Shown: positions 1 to 9,189, counted from the stretch's first letter. The stretch: 23,480 bases of DNA from Chara braunii (GCA_003427395.1 BFEA01000016.1:1486901-1510380), one strand, 5' to 3'. Notes: generated by a model from the sequence alone, not told the origin. Program-made: numbers and translations.

Positions 1-40
1 CGTCTCCACCACCGAAATCAGCAACCATGACCTGATACCG
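1..40 (-). other. Primer binding site and leader start of a neighbouring element copy
   Basis: These 40 bases are identical to 9150-9189, the stretch just inside the 5' LTR of element A. On the minus strand, bases 40 down to 23 read CGGTATCAGGTCATGGTT, close to the plant initiator-Met tRNA primer site (TGGTATCAGAGC) in its first nine bases. A primer site belongs only next to a 5' LTR, yet this one lies beyond the 3' LTR of element A. It therefore most likely belongs to another copy of the same family that extends left of the window. Confidence 0.75.
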
Positions 41-481
41 TGTGTGCAGCAACTTCCACCACAAAGTGTCAACTGCCAAAAGCCCAGGACCGATGTCCTC
101 ATCCTATCTATACCCTAAGCTAGCCTAAACACGACCTAGACCGGACTGACTGACCGACCGGTACCGTTCCTGTTTCGGCCTCTACGGCCTCTCCCTACCC
201 GGCTATAGGCTATAGGACCGTCTATCAGCATACGCCCATTGGGCCTCTCTGTCCTAGGGGTAGCCCGGGTCTGCTATTCGCAGTTAGGGTAGCTGTCGGA
301 AATTCGCGTTAGTACCGGGCCCATATTTCCTATATTTACAAATATGTCCCTCACAAATTTTCCTTACAGGTAGGTCTCTCGGTTAGCCCTCAGCCAAACA
401 AAATTATGAATTTGTCCGTACCTAGAGTACAGCCTCGTCAGATATAGGTTACAGGCAACCTGGAACCAGCAAGTCATTGCA
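41..481 (-). repeat. LTR of element A (3' LTR, apparently shared with a copy to the left)
   Basis: Bases 41-415 match 9190-9564 with about 13 mismatches and no gaps, roughly 96-97% identity by eye. In element direction the LTR starts TGCAATGACT next to a polypurine tract and ends CTGCACACA next to a primer site, giving the usual TG...CA ends and a length of about 441 bp. The last 66 bases (416-481) have no partner in the other copy, so the 481 boundary rests on the polypurine tract and the TG end. A shorter LTR ending at 400 (TGTTTGGCT in element direction) is the alternative. A TATAGATA motif lies at about 105-115 and could be the promoter, which would give a short R-U5. Confidence 0.8.
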
Positions 482-497
482 GACCTACCCTCCCCCG
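482..497 (-). other. Polypurine tract of element A
   Basis: On the minus strand this reads CCGGGGGAGGGTAGGTC immediately before the TGCAATG start of the LTR. A polypurine tract here primes plus-strand DNA synthesis in LTR elements. Its distance from the chromodomain stop (about 70 bases) fits the family, and elements B and C carry a comparable tract at the same place. Confidence 0.6.
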
Positions 498-565
498 GAG
501 CGAGGACCTCCGAGCTAGGGGCGTAGGCGTGCAGAGCGTCCAAGGGGTTCTCCCCTTTGTGCAGC

Positions 566-1160
566 CTAATACTTAATGAGGATAACAGACTTTGCTGTTT
601 TCAGAAGCTCCTTGCGAGAAAACCAGCGGTCCTCAGTATGGGGCTGGTAAAGAAACTTCACAAGGTACTCCTTATCCGGGCCTCTATCATACTCATCCTC
701 AACTTTTTCCATCTCATATCCCTTCCCAGGGATAGGGGGACCAAACTTAGGAGGCCTGTCTCGAAATGCATCAGCTCGGGCAAACGGTAACAGGTTGGAT
801 GCATGAAAGACAGGGTAGGTTTGTAGATGCAGTGGAACGTCCACGTGATAAGAGGGACCGAAAGGGTCAGCTCCCACTGTATCTGAAACCTGCCATGGGC
901 CCATATAACGCGGCAATAGCTTGGGCGAAATGTCCTCCTCCCGCGATAGCTCAGAACTGAGTACCCAGACCCAGTCACCAATGCAAATGGGGAATGGGCG
1001 GCGATGCTTGTTAGCCTGCTGAATCACAGCCTTTTGGGCTTTGAGCAGGTTAGCTCTAGCTCGTTTGATATCCCTCTCGTACTATCTGGTGAACGCTGCA
1101 GTCCCAGGCGTCAGTCTAGGGTTAGCCTTATCGATGATGTCATCGACAGGCTGCCGTGGC
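566..1160 (-). pseudogene. Element A: integrase C-terminal part and chromodomain
   Basis: The open part (566-1027, 153 codons) begins in the helix before QQANKHRRP, a hallmark of chromovirus integrase. It continues through the GDWVWV beta-barrel (GPY-type) segment with LLPRYMGPWQV and HASNLLPF, and ends in a chromodomain. The chromodomain runs from about residue 103 (YEMEKV) through EYLVKF and EDRWFSRKELL to the stop TAG at 566-568. Chromodomains bind modified histone tails and steer integration. Bases 1028-1160 continue the helix in the same style but with a stop and a frame change relative to the integrase core. The aromatic after EYLVK is Phe where Trp is usual, so methyl-lysine binding may be weakened. 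The family assignment is secure; this copy is dead. Confidence 0.9.
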
Positions 1161-1690
1161 TCACATCCCCAATGCAACCGATAAGGGGTGAACCCTGTGG
1201 AGGAGTGTACAGATGTCTAGTTGCACCCGTCCTAGATGGAGATCCCAATCCCGCTGATCAGGACTGATCACAGGACGCAGCAACTTGAAAAGAATCTGGT
1301 TCATCACTACAGCCTGCCCATTGGCTTCAGGATGACGACCAAATGTCATATCCAGTCTGGAATGGAGGTAGTCCTTGCAATAGGACTGCCACTCATTGCT
1401 GCAGAAACGCGAATCTTTATCGTTGACAATGGAGGTGGGTGGTCCATGATGAGTAACCCACCTATCCGCAAAGGCTGTCTGCACGGCCAGGACTCTGGCT
1501 TCCTCCGGCAAAGGAATAAACTCCACGTACTTGGAGAACCTATCCACACACACCATGACCTGACGCATACCGCGAGGACTGGTCCTCCCCAGGTCAGTGA
1601 AACCAATAGCCACTGACTGGGCTGGTGCATCAAGGATGGGAGGTGGCTGCAGCAGGCCAAGGGGAGGTCGGCGAACAACCTTGTTCCTTT
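1161..1690 (-). pseudogene. Element A: integrase catalytic core, active-site residues lost
   Basis: The open frame 1161-1613 contains QVMVCVDRFSKYVEFIP, SIVNDKDSRF and FGRHPEANGQ, the order of motifs of a retroviral-type DDE integrase core, which joins element DNA to the target. Only the middle Asp (NDKD) survives. The first Asp, expected in an I-D-F context, is Gly (AIGFTDL, codon at 1602-1604), and the Glu expected three residues after GQ is Val (GQAVVMN). Upstream, 1614-1690 carries the Pro-rich linker (PPLGLLQPPPI) that follows the zinc finger. Homologous segments in elements B and C keep the first Asp, so its loss is specific to this copy. It ends at a stop at 1161 and shifts frame before the chromodomain part. 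Confidence 0.88.
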
Positions 1691-2308
1691 GTCACAACTC
1701 ACAGGTTTCAACATAGTGCAGCAGGTCTTTCCTTGTCTCCGGCCAGAAGAACCGCTGCGACAGGGCCGCCAACGATTTCAAGGCCCCAAAGTGGCCGCGA
1801 GCATCATGACACTCAGACATAATAACTGTTCTCAGCTGGCGGTCCTGAGGGATGCACAAACGTTCCTCTCCTCTACTGCAAGTGTACAGCAGATCTGAAA
1901 CCAGAATGTATCCTGGATCAGAGGCAGGATCAGTCTGCAGATTCCTGACAATCGGGCCAAAAATCGGGTCCTGCAGCAATAATTGGGCAATGGTCTGATG
2001 GGTGCTCTCCCCAAAAGTACGAGTAGAGGAGATCAGGCAGAGAGCATCGGGCCTACGAGAAAGGGCGTCTGCTACACGGTTGTAGCACACCTTCTTGTGC
2101 TTCAGTTCAAAGTCAAACAGATCAATGAACTGAATATAGCGCGCAAGCTTGTCATTCAGTTCCCCTTGGGTCTTCATCCACTATAAGGTGCAGTGATCTG
2201 AATAGATCTGAAAGTGTCTGCCCATGAGGAAATGCTTCCAATGCTCTAGCGTTGACACTAAAGCATACAACTCTTTCTCGTACGTAGAATCCTGCAGCTT
2301 CTTTACTT
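1691..2308 (-). pseudogene. Element A: RNase H C-terminal half and integrase zinc-binding domain
   Basis: One frame with a single TAG at 2181-2183. The first part (to about 2100) is RNase H: EKELYAL, YSDHCTL and RVADALSRR provide three of the acidic catalytic residues that remove RNA from the RNA-DNA hybrid. After a linker comes the integrase zinc finger with ECHDARGHFG and, at the end, ETCEL followed by TGA where the second cysteine of the C-x2-C pair belongs. The finger is thus broken by the same change that stops translation. The RNase H domain continues on the other side of the 1.4-kb insertion at 3697. Confidence 0.88.
2305..2308. repeat. Target-site duplication, left copy (ACTT)
   Basis: ACTT here is repeated at 3697-3700 on the far side of the inserted sequence. 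If the insert is taken to begin with GTAATG rather than TGTAATG, the duplication is five bases (ACTTT). Removing the insert and one copy joins the two halves of RNase H across the KVK segment. Confidence 0.65.
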
Positions 2309-3696
2309 TGTAATGACCCGTCAAAAGACAGACTGAGAACACTGCTAATTTTTGAAGTTCTACCGATGGAATGGATGCCTTGCTGAGATTCCTGCATTCT
2401 GCTGTGTGTGAGTGCTTGTGACCTGCGTGCCTGTTTGAGTCCTTGTCGATATGAGTGTGTGTGTGACCCGCAAGGGTACTTGTTTGTTTGGTGGGCCCGT
2501 AGGGCTGGTACTTACCTGTGGCCGTGGCATTGGCGGTTGCAGCAGGGAAAACACTCAAGTAGCGGAGCCAAGGGCCCGCGGTGCTTAGAGCAGCGGAAAA
2601 ACATTCAAGTAGCAGGTAGGTCGGTCACGCACCCAGCAGCAGTAGATGTGCCGGGTACTCGAGGCCGAGCAGAAGAAGACAAAGTTGGCATTTTTAGAGG
2701 TCCAGTAGTTGTAGGCTAGGTCTAGGTCGGTACCAATCCATCCAGCCTGAGTCTAGAGCCTGTACGAGCAATATCAGAGTCTGCAATGATATTTCCCTTC
2801 GAAAGGGAGGAGGTACCGGTTGCTTGGGAGGCCGAGCAGCCTAGAAGTCACCGCCCAGGAGGCAAGCAGGCCGCTATATCAAGAGGCTGAGGCAAGAGTT
2901 CAGCCTCATTCTTCAGTGTGCAAGTTTGGCGACACGCTGCTGGAGCGCTGGCTGGAGTGGCGTTGGGTAATACAGCGCTGCTGGGAGGAAGAAGTCGGGA
3001 GCATCAACGGGGACCCCCACTTTTTGGCCCTGGGTAACGATGAATGATCTTGAAATGAGGGTTTCGGGGTCAAATTTTGTGTTTTTTTGGAATTTTTTTT
3101 TTTGCCTGTTTTTGTTTTAGGACAAGCTAGCTGTGTGTCAAATTTGGTGTCATTTCGGTTATTAGAATTTGAGCTGTTAATCATCCTGAAAATCATGAAA
3201 TTTGGATGAAGTTGTTTTTTGGCAAAATTGCCTGAAAATGCACTTTTGAGTTGCTGTTTTATGTGTTTTTATTTTTTTATTTTTGGTTTTTTTTTTTATA
3301 ATATGTTAGTAAGAAGTGCACTCTATAGATTGGTGTGAAGTTTGCTTGGGATGGCCTTATGGTTTTCTTATAAATTGAGGTGAAAAATGGGGGGTCGGTT
3401 AACCTTTTAACGTAGAAGTGGGATTCGGACATTGATTTTGGTTCACTCATTTAACATTATTATTGTTATTTCTTGTTTGAATAAGAGGGGAGGAGATAAG
3501 GAGGAAGAGATTGGTTGGCGAAGAAGAAAATCCTTGTTATTGGTCTATGCTGGAGTACATCATCTTCTTCTTCTTTCTTACTACTTCTTCGTCTTCTTTC
3601 CCTCTCTCCTCTCAAGTTCACTCATTTCTTTTTGCAATTGGATGGCATTGTACTTTCAGATGAATGTATACTTCGAAATTGAACAGGATCGTAACA
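2309..3696 (+). mobile_element. Probable solo LTR inserted into element A RNase H
   Basis: The 1,388-bp segment interrupts a well recognised RNase H domain. It starts TGTAATGACCCGTC and ends GGATCGTAACA: TG...CA ends with partly inverted termini. The start resembles the TGTAAxxCCCG starts known from Del/Tekay-type plant LTRs. It is flanked by ACTT on both sides. No coding sequence of a retrotransposon lies inside, so a solo LTR left by LTR-LTR recombination is the simplest reading. Inside are an imperfect direct repeat (2538-2561 and 2590-2614), T-rich runs at 3080-3300, a TATA-like TATAAATTGAGG at 3369-3380, and a purine-rich block (3485-3535) followed by a pyrimidine-rich block (3557-3615) that could fold back. 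A non-autonomous (TRIM/LARD-like) or unrelated insertion remains possible. Confidence 0.6.
3369..3380 (+). promoter_or_regulatory. TATA-like motif in the solo LTR
   Basis: TATAAATTGAGG lies about 1,060 bases into the 1,388-bp LTR-like insert, a usual position for the U3 promoter in a long plant LTR. This is a motif match only. Confidence 0.35.
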
Positions 3697-4440
3697 ACTT
3701 TAACCTTCTAACTCATATACTCAACTGGCTGCAGACCATGCCCACCATCCTGCTGAAGTACTGCCCCAACCCCATACTGGCTAGCATCAATAGTTAGTAC
3801 GAAGGGCAGGGTAGGGTCAGGTAACTTCAAAACAGGTGCACGCATCAAGGCCTCCTTGAGACATGTGAAAGGCTGCTGACAGTCTGATGTCCAAAGAAAC
3901 TGGGTGTCTTTCTTTGAGGGGTGCAGCAATAGCAAAAAAGTTTTTAACGAACTTTCTGCAATATGATGCAAGGCCCAAGAATGACCACACATCACTCATT
4001 GTGGTAGGTTGTGGCCAGTCCTGAATCGCAGCAACCTTTGTTGCTTCAGGAGCTAGCCCTTCCCATAGATTACATGTCCCACATAAGTCATAGAAGTCAC
4101 TCCAAAGGGCTTTTCTCTGTTGATCTTATACTGGGCCTCATGCAAAGCCTGGAGAACCAGAGCCAGATGTTGCGCATGCTCCTCGACAGATCGACTGAAT
4201 ACCAGGATATCACCCAGGTATACAACTACAAACCTGTCCAGGTAAGGCCTGAGTATGCGATGCATCTCTGTCTGGAATGTGCCAAGGGCATTGCAAAGAC
4301 CGAAAGGCATGACCAGGTATTCATAGGTGTCGTATCTGGTCTTGAAGGTTGTCTTGTGGACATCGCCTTCAGCCATCTCAATCTGGTGGTAGCCAGATTT
4401 GAGGTCGATCTGTTGAAGATTGTGCAACCCTGCACCATAT
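3697..4440 (-). pseudogene. Element A: reverse transcriptase palm/thumb and RNase H N-terminal half
   Basis: One frame carries LQQIDLKSGYHQI, EYLVMPFGLCNA, the active-site box, the connection domain and RNase H start. The reverse transcriptase copies element RNA to DNA, and the catalytic box normally reads YLDD. Here it is YLGD (codons 4220-4209), so one metal-binding Asp is lost. Stops occur at 4053 (after VIYGKG) and just before the insertion (after VEYMS). RNase H begins with TIDASQYGVGAVLQQ, keeping its first catalytic Asp. The domain is cut at 3697 by the inserted LTR and resumes at 2308. A frame change near 4440-4480 separates it from the fingers region. Confidence 0.9.
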
Positions 4441-5196
4441 CCAGCAGATCATCAATCCTAGGAAGGGGCTCTGTAGCTCCCTAATGATCTTATCGAGACC
4501 CCTGTACTCGACGCACATCCTGAATTCTCCATTTCCCTTTGGAACAAAGAGAACTGGAGCCCCAAATTCAGATGTGCTGGGTCTGATCCAGCCTTTGCTG
4601 GTCAGGGTCTCAAGCTGTATCCTGAGCTCATCGAGTTCAGCAGGTGACATCTTGTAGATACGGCCCTTGGGAGGGACCGCACCTGGCAGGATCTCAATCC
4701 TGTGTTGGGTCTGCCAATGGACAAGTCTCGTAGGCTCCTGCATCAGGTTTGGAAACTGGTCCAAAACCCGCTGAATCGGTGGGGGACAAGGAGCAGCATC
4801 CACACCACTTTGTTTCACATATGCAACAAACAGACGTGTGTGGGCAGTCTGGCGAGAGAGCTGCAAAAACTCATGTGCTCTCAGACAATAACAACTGCTG
4901 ACTGGATGGTACTCATCAGCCAGCACATAAGGCTGATAGTCCCCTTTACAGTCAGGGAGCTCTACCCTGGGGATCTGCCAGTCGATCCTAGGGTTACTGG
5001 CCTCTAGCCACTGCATGGAGAACACAAGATCAAAAGGCACGTTAGGGAAAACATAGAAGTTCAGGCGCTGCCTGACCTTCTCCTGCTTGTCAAAGATAAT
5101 CGGTAGGTTCTTGACAGCAGAGGTAATCCAGACTGTGGAAGAGTCCCCAATACGGACTTCCAATGGCTGCTGTAACTTCACCAATCTCCCATCCAA
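4441..5196 (-). pseudogene. Element A: protease C-terminal part and reverse transcriptase fingers
   Basis: The open frame (overall 4378-5196; the last part is out of frame with what follows) starts within the aspartic protease and includes PFDLVFSMQWLEASNP, the conserved second half of the retropepsin fold. A linker leads to RIEILPGAVPPKGRIYKMSP, the typical start of a Ty3/gypsy reverse transcriptase. [19 protein letters not shown] and GEFRMCVEYRGLDKI then mark fingers and palm start. The Tyr of CVEYR is intact here, unlike in elements B and C. After about 4480 the peptide becomes unrelated because of a frameshift, and the true frame continues at 4440. Confidence 0.9.
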
Positions 5197-5488
5197 AAAT
5201 GCAACTTAATGACAAACTTGGGAGAGATGAAGTTTCGCGTAGCCCCACAGTCTAAGTGGCCTTTGATCCTGGCTCCCAGGATGGAGGGTCGCAGTAAGAT
5301 GAGGTTTGATTTATGCTTTTTCTTTTCCTGCAAAGACAGGAAAAGATCAGCAAAAGTCTAACCGTCATCTTTCTGCCACGTCTAATCCAGGTCAGGGTCC
5401 ACGTAAGTGAAGGATCCTGACTCAGCAACTCCAACAGAGTCAGCGAGGGTAGGTGCAGATTGAGACTCGTCAGAATCTGAATCAGCAC
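5197..5488 (-). pseudogene. Element A: protease N-terminal part with altered active site
   Basis: Reading the minus strand across 5260-5205 gives IKGHLDCGATRNFISPKF, the retropepsin active-site loop. The family motif is D-S/T-G, and here the middle residue is Cys (DCG, codons 5252-5244), a one-base change from Ser. A stop and a frame change follow near 5210, before the 272-codon open frame. The upstream part to 5488 is an acidic linker with stops in the relevant frame. The fold assignment is secure from the loop and the downstream PFDLV...W segment; the enzyme would not be functional. Confidence 0.75.
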
Positions 5489-5540
5489 AAGTGGAGGGAG
5501 CTGCTAACTCCACTTCCCTCTGCTGGTCTAGTTTTTTTAA

Positions 5541-5860
5541 CTAGAACCAGGTTTGTGAGGGGATGTGGGGACAGTCTTTCAAGAAGTGGTCCCCCTCGTA
5601 GCGAAAACAAACCTCACGCTCTTTCCTTTTTTGCCATTGCCCTTCCTGGATCATGAGCGCTCTCCAGGGAAGGGTGGAAGGATCCATGACGTTAACTGGC
5701 CAATGGACGTCTCGTGGTAGGTTAGCTCTCTGGGCTTGAGGGGAAGAGGCACATCCCTTCACTTTTCCCTTGTGGGTGGCTGAGCCCTTGCTGCTGCTGT
5801 TGCCAACCTTTCCCTTAAAGATGGCAGCAAGGTTCTCGGTCAGGGCAAGAACGGCTGGCT
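5541..5860 (-). pseudogene. Element A: Gag nucleocapsid segment with damaged zinc knuckle
   Basis: The minus-strand frame 5541-5762 contains KEREVCFRYEGDHFLKDCPH. This is the position and style of a CCHC zinc knuckle (C-x2-C-x4-H-x4-C) that binds element RNA. The second cysteine is missing and the spacing to His is one residue short, as if that Cys codon had been deleted. Upstream (5763-5860) is a basic Lys/Ser-rich stretch (KGKVGNSSSKG). The join to the main gag frame near 5860-5880 needs a frameshift. Confidence 0.75.
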
Positions 5861-7093
5861 CAACTGCTGATAATGATGCAGTTCAGATGGACGACTGCCA
5901 CGTTGAGATGCATCAGAATCAGAACTTGCATCAACAGCCACTAGAGCACCCAACTTCCTGCGCTGTCCGCTGGAAGGGTGTCTCCTCCTTCCTTCAGAAG
6001 GTTCCTGAACCTTGAGCCGAGACTCTAGGTCCAGGGCCGCTTTGCCAAAGGACCTCTAGTCCTTGTGGCCCTGAGAGTACAGAGCAATGTAGTCTGGAGG
6101 CGCTGCGCGCAGGAAGTGAGTGAGCTGGTCAGACTCACTCATCTCCAGACCGGGTGTAGCAGTCAAGCTCTCAAACAGACTGTAGAGCTTGGACAGGGAA
6201 CCCTCAAATCCGCGTGAGCCCAGCAGCAGTATCTTATCTGTTGCTTTTCGGGCCTGCTCCCTGTCTGCAAACCGGTCCCACAAAGCCTGCAGCAACCCCT
6301 CCACCTTCAGCTATTGTGCTCATTTCTCCATGGGCAAATTCTGTTTCGCTGCAGAGGAGGTGCACCACTTGAGTGCAGTCCCCTCCCGACGACCCAGAAT
6401 GGTCCCTACCTTTGTCACCTCTGGACATACAAAGCTGCCCAGGTACGCATGCATAGCGGTGACCCAGTCTGATACATCCACCTTGGGGTCTTCCCCAGAA
6501 TACATTGGAGGTGGTGTCAGCTTGGGCTGCCGCTGATCGGATGTGCAAGAGGGAACAGAGGTAGCGGACACATGGGAATCAGCAGGTGAAGTTGGACGGC
6601 TGTGGGGTGGTGAAACGAATGCTGGGACAGGTTGAAGAGGTTGGGAAGAAGGTACAGGAAGTTGCAAATGTTGCAGAATCTTGTTGACACTCGCTGTCAG
6701 GGAATCAAGGCTTGTTGTCAGCTTATCGACCTTGTGGTCGATGGCAAAGCATTGATTCTCTACAGCGAGAATATGCTGATCCTAGTTAGAAAAGTAAGAC
6801 ATGTTGAGGGTGTCTGTTAAGAGCACCAACTCAACAGTATCCTTACTATATTGACTGGAGGTACCACTGGTAACAACGTTCTCAACCTCCTTACGTAACT
6901 GCCTCCTCCTCTCCTCCTTCCTGCTAGCCTCCTCGGCTTCCTTCATCTCCCTCTTCAACCGCTGGACATGGGCCTCTGCCTTTCTGCGGTTTTCCTCCGC
7001 TTCAAGTAGGGCCTGTTCCGGGGGGGAGAGAGGAAGTGGGGGAGGGTAAGCAGAAGGTTCCCCTTCCTCTACCTTCGTCTCAGCGTCAGCCAT
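5861..7093 (-). pseudogene. Element A: Gag (capsid) polyprotein
   Basis: A single frame runs from ATG at 7093 to beyond 6056, broken by stops at 6782 (FSN*), 6330-6320 (EK*AQ*) and 6056 (GHKD*). Order: an acidic Pro-rich N-terminus, a charged coiled coil (about residues 28-75, rich in Glu/Arg/Lys), a Leu/Ser helix (DKLTTSLDSLTASVNKIL), a Pro/Ser linker, then the retrotransposon Gag core. The core has VSDWVTAMHAYL, a TALKWC segment, GLLQALWDRFADREQARKA and LTHFLRAAPPDY. Gag assembles the particle that packages element RNA. The ATG was chosen because it opens the frame in a good context (AATAATGG) after the leader. One stop (EK*AQ) sits where Trp is usual, consistent with TGG to TGA. Confidence 0.85.
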
Positions 7094-8021
7094 TATTAAT
7101 CACTCACACAGTCTGATAAATAGAGACACACAGAGACAAGGTCAGCAGAGATTAAAATTACACACAAACACAGACGCAATCACTGCCACCTGATAAAAAG
7201 AGACGTGGTGAGTTAGGCAGAAGAGCGCTCAGCCTCTGTAGGCCGCTGAGGGCTATTATGGGTCCGTTTAGGGTAATTCCAGATAAAACCAGCTTGTGAT
7301 TTTTCATTCACAACCCAGAACCCTCATCTGAGTGCAATAACCCCAGAATCGTTGTAAGATAGTTAGACAAGATGCAACCTTGGACTATAAGTAGAAAGTC
7401 AGAATAGCGCAGAGAGTCAGTAGCAATTACTAGAACGCAGTAGTCAACCAAGATGCAGCGGAAGACTGATCTAGCTATTTTTAGACTCCTACTACTGACA
7501 CTTGGCATTGTTGGGCCCTGTATGCCCCATTATAGTTGAGGCGGAGTACAGATATCACTGTACCTGACTCAAACATCAAATCCAGTAGAGCGCTTTCAGA
7601 CACTGACTCAATATTGAATTGCGATTTCAGGGTGACTGAGAGACTGAAATTCTGACGGACAGAACCTAAGATATAACAAACCCTAGCTGCCCCAAGCACT
7701 ATGTGTATTGAATTTCATTATTACCGACATACGGACCCTGAACTACTCAATTCACACTGTATTGAATCGCAATATTGTAATACAGTCAGAGATGCAATTT
7801 GAGACAGAGAGGAGGTCAAACAGAGTCAGTAGAAGTCGAAGTAGATAGGTAGGGGAAAGGACTATGGCTGTCAGGCAGTGCGATTTTCAACTTTTACAGT
7901 CTACAGACATATAATTTCAATATCCCCAGTCTAATCACAACTCTCAGACTCGCTACAGAGACTTGAGTAAGGAACACACTTACTTCATGTCAAAACACTG
8001 GAAGAAGAACCTGAACTGGCT

Positions 8022-8633
8022 ATGGCTGCCATCTCGCCAGTTTCTTCAATTCATTATTCCTGGTGCTCCCACGTTCCAAATCTCCTGAAACTTGGTGATA
8101 TTGTAGTTCTTGATATGGCGATTAATCCCCACCAATCAGATTCACTGTATCTGGCCCAGAATCTGAAACTCGTCATACCCCCAGGTATCTCGCCACCAGC
8201 AGAGTCAACGTCTGGGCTAAAAATAGCCCCTCAGTGCCTCCCAAGCCACTGGGCACTGAATCGCCACCAATCTTTGTGTCATACCAACCGCCACACACTC
8301 CTCACCAACACCCCGCTGAGCGCAGTACTGAATATGCGATTCCAACATGAAACCCAACGTCAGAAGCTCTCAAGTAGTGATGGTTGCCTCAGTCCATCAT
8401 CCCGCCACTGTCTGGGTCCGATCTGCTCCGTTACCAACTGTTATCGACATGATTGTCCGTTGAAATTTTGTCAACGCTCACTCACAGGAACTCCCGTACC
8501 GGCCCATACATGCACAAAAGGAGGGGGAGAGGTAGTGGAGTGTCACACTGCCCAGCAGAAAAAACGCCGCGGAAGACTCAGAACATACAAAATTGTGGAT
8601 TCATTCCACACAGGTCCCAACAATCATTCATAG
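8022..8633 (+). CDS. Antisense open reading frame in the element A leader, function unknown
   Basis: A 203-codon frame runs opposite to the retrotransposon, starting ATGGCTGCCATC. I recognise no domain. The product would be rich in Ser, Pro, His and Cys, with no convincing signal peptide or membrane helix, and ends in a basic stretch (QQKKRRGRLRTYK). It is the longest plus-strand frame in the window. Antisense frames are known in some Ty3/gypsy lineages (Tat/Ogre), but usually elsewhere in the element. Chance is quite possible, because the C-rich plus strand here has few stop codons. Confidence 0.25.
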   Translation: MAAISPVSSIHYSWCSHVPNLLKLGDIVVLDMAINPHQSDSLYLAQNLKLVIPPGISPPAESTSGLKIAPQCLPSHWALNRHQSLCHTNRHTLLTNTPLSAVLNMRFQHETQRQKLSSSDGCLSPSSRHCLGPICSVTNCYRHDCPLKFCQRSLTGTPVPAHTCTKGGGEVVECHTAQQKKRRGRLRTYKIVDSFHTGPNNHS

Positions 8634-8749
8634 AAGACAACCGACTGATCACAACCAGAAATCAATGAAGAGATAACAACTCAAACACAGTATTAACTGT
8701 TTATTAAGCTCAGAGCATCGTTTTCCCTGAATAACCTCAGATCCCTGTT

Positions 8750-8773
8750 GCGCTACCCTCAGAGGGGTAGCGC
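8750..8773 (-). other. Perfect hairpin in the element A leader
   Basis: GCGCTACCC and GGGTAGCGC form a nine-base-pair stem around TCAGAG; a further T-G pair can extend it. It lies about 400 bases downstream of the primer site in element direction, where RNA packaging or dimerisation structures are often found. The function is inferred from position only. Confidence 0.5.
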
Positions 8774-9171
8774 CTCAACCCCACACACACCGAGCAACTA
8801 AAAATAGCACCAGAACCCCAGGTAACACCCAGCGCCACCCTGACATCCAACTCAAAGGCCTGCGCCAAGATGAAACAGGCTCCCAGAGCCAATCGCCACC
8901 CAGATGATGAAGAAGAAGCTAAACGCCAACAGTCCCTGATGAAGACGAAGTCCAGACGATGATATCCTCTAAGAAGATGCAGCTATGGCTGCATCGCCAC
9001 TGGGACCCCACTCCTGAGGGTCAGCAATGCACCACGTGCTCCAACGCATCAGACCTCTGGTAGCCCAGACCGCATCGACTCCCAGAGAGTCAGAGCGGAC
9101 AGCGTTGACCCCAGTCTGGTCAGCGCTCCGTAGGTCTGGCTATGTCTGTCGTCTCCACCACCGAAATCAGC

Positions 9172-9189
9172 AACCATGACCTGATACCG
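9172..9189 (-). other. Primer binding site of element A
   Basis: Directly after the LTR end (CTGCACACA) the minus strand reads CGGTATCAGGTCATGGTT. GGTATCAG matches the initiator-Met tRNA primer site used by most Ty3/gypsy elements; the first base and several later bases differ. It starts minus-strand DNA synthesis. Confidence 0.7.

Larger units (their letters stand above)
7094..9149 (-). other. Element A: long untranslated leader between primer site and gag
   Basis: About 2.05 kb separates the primer site from the gag ATG, far longer than the few hundred bases common in chromoviruses. No retrotransposon coding is visible. It holds a GC-rich hairpin (8750-8773), a related sequence pair around CTATGGCTGC (8017-8043 and 8982-9006), several TCGCCAC motifs, and three related copies of TGTATTGAAT/ATTGAATTGCGAT (about 7607, 7706, 7758). 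A 203-codon open frame lies on the opposite strand (8022-8633). Another old insertion inside the leader cannot be excluded. Confidence 0.55.

Noticed and set aside
391-415. LTR end at 400 (TGTTTGGCT in element direction)
   Set aside because: Similarity between the LTR copies continues to 415 and no purine tract borders 400; the TG next to the purine tract at 481 fits better, though the shorter LTR is not excluded.
3432-3797. 121-codon plus-strand frame across the solo LTR and RNase H remnant
   Set aside because: It crosses the insertion junction into antisense of RNase H, so it cannot be an original gene.
8990-9010. Alternative primer site at CATCGCCACTGGG in the leader
   Set aside because: It lacks the TTCGA-type T-loop segment of a tRNA end and lies outside the repeated LTR; the GGTATCAG site at 9172-9189 borders the LTR directly.
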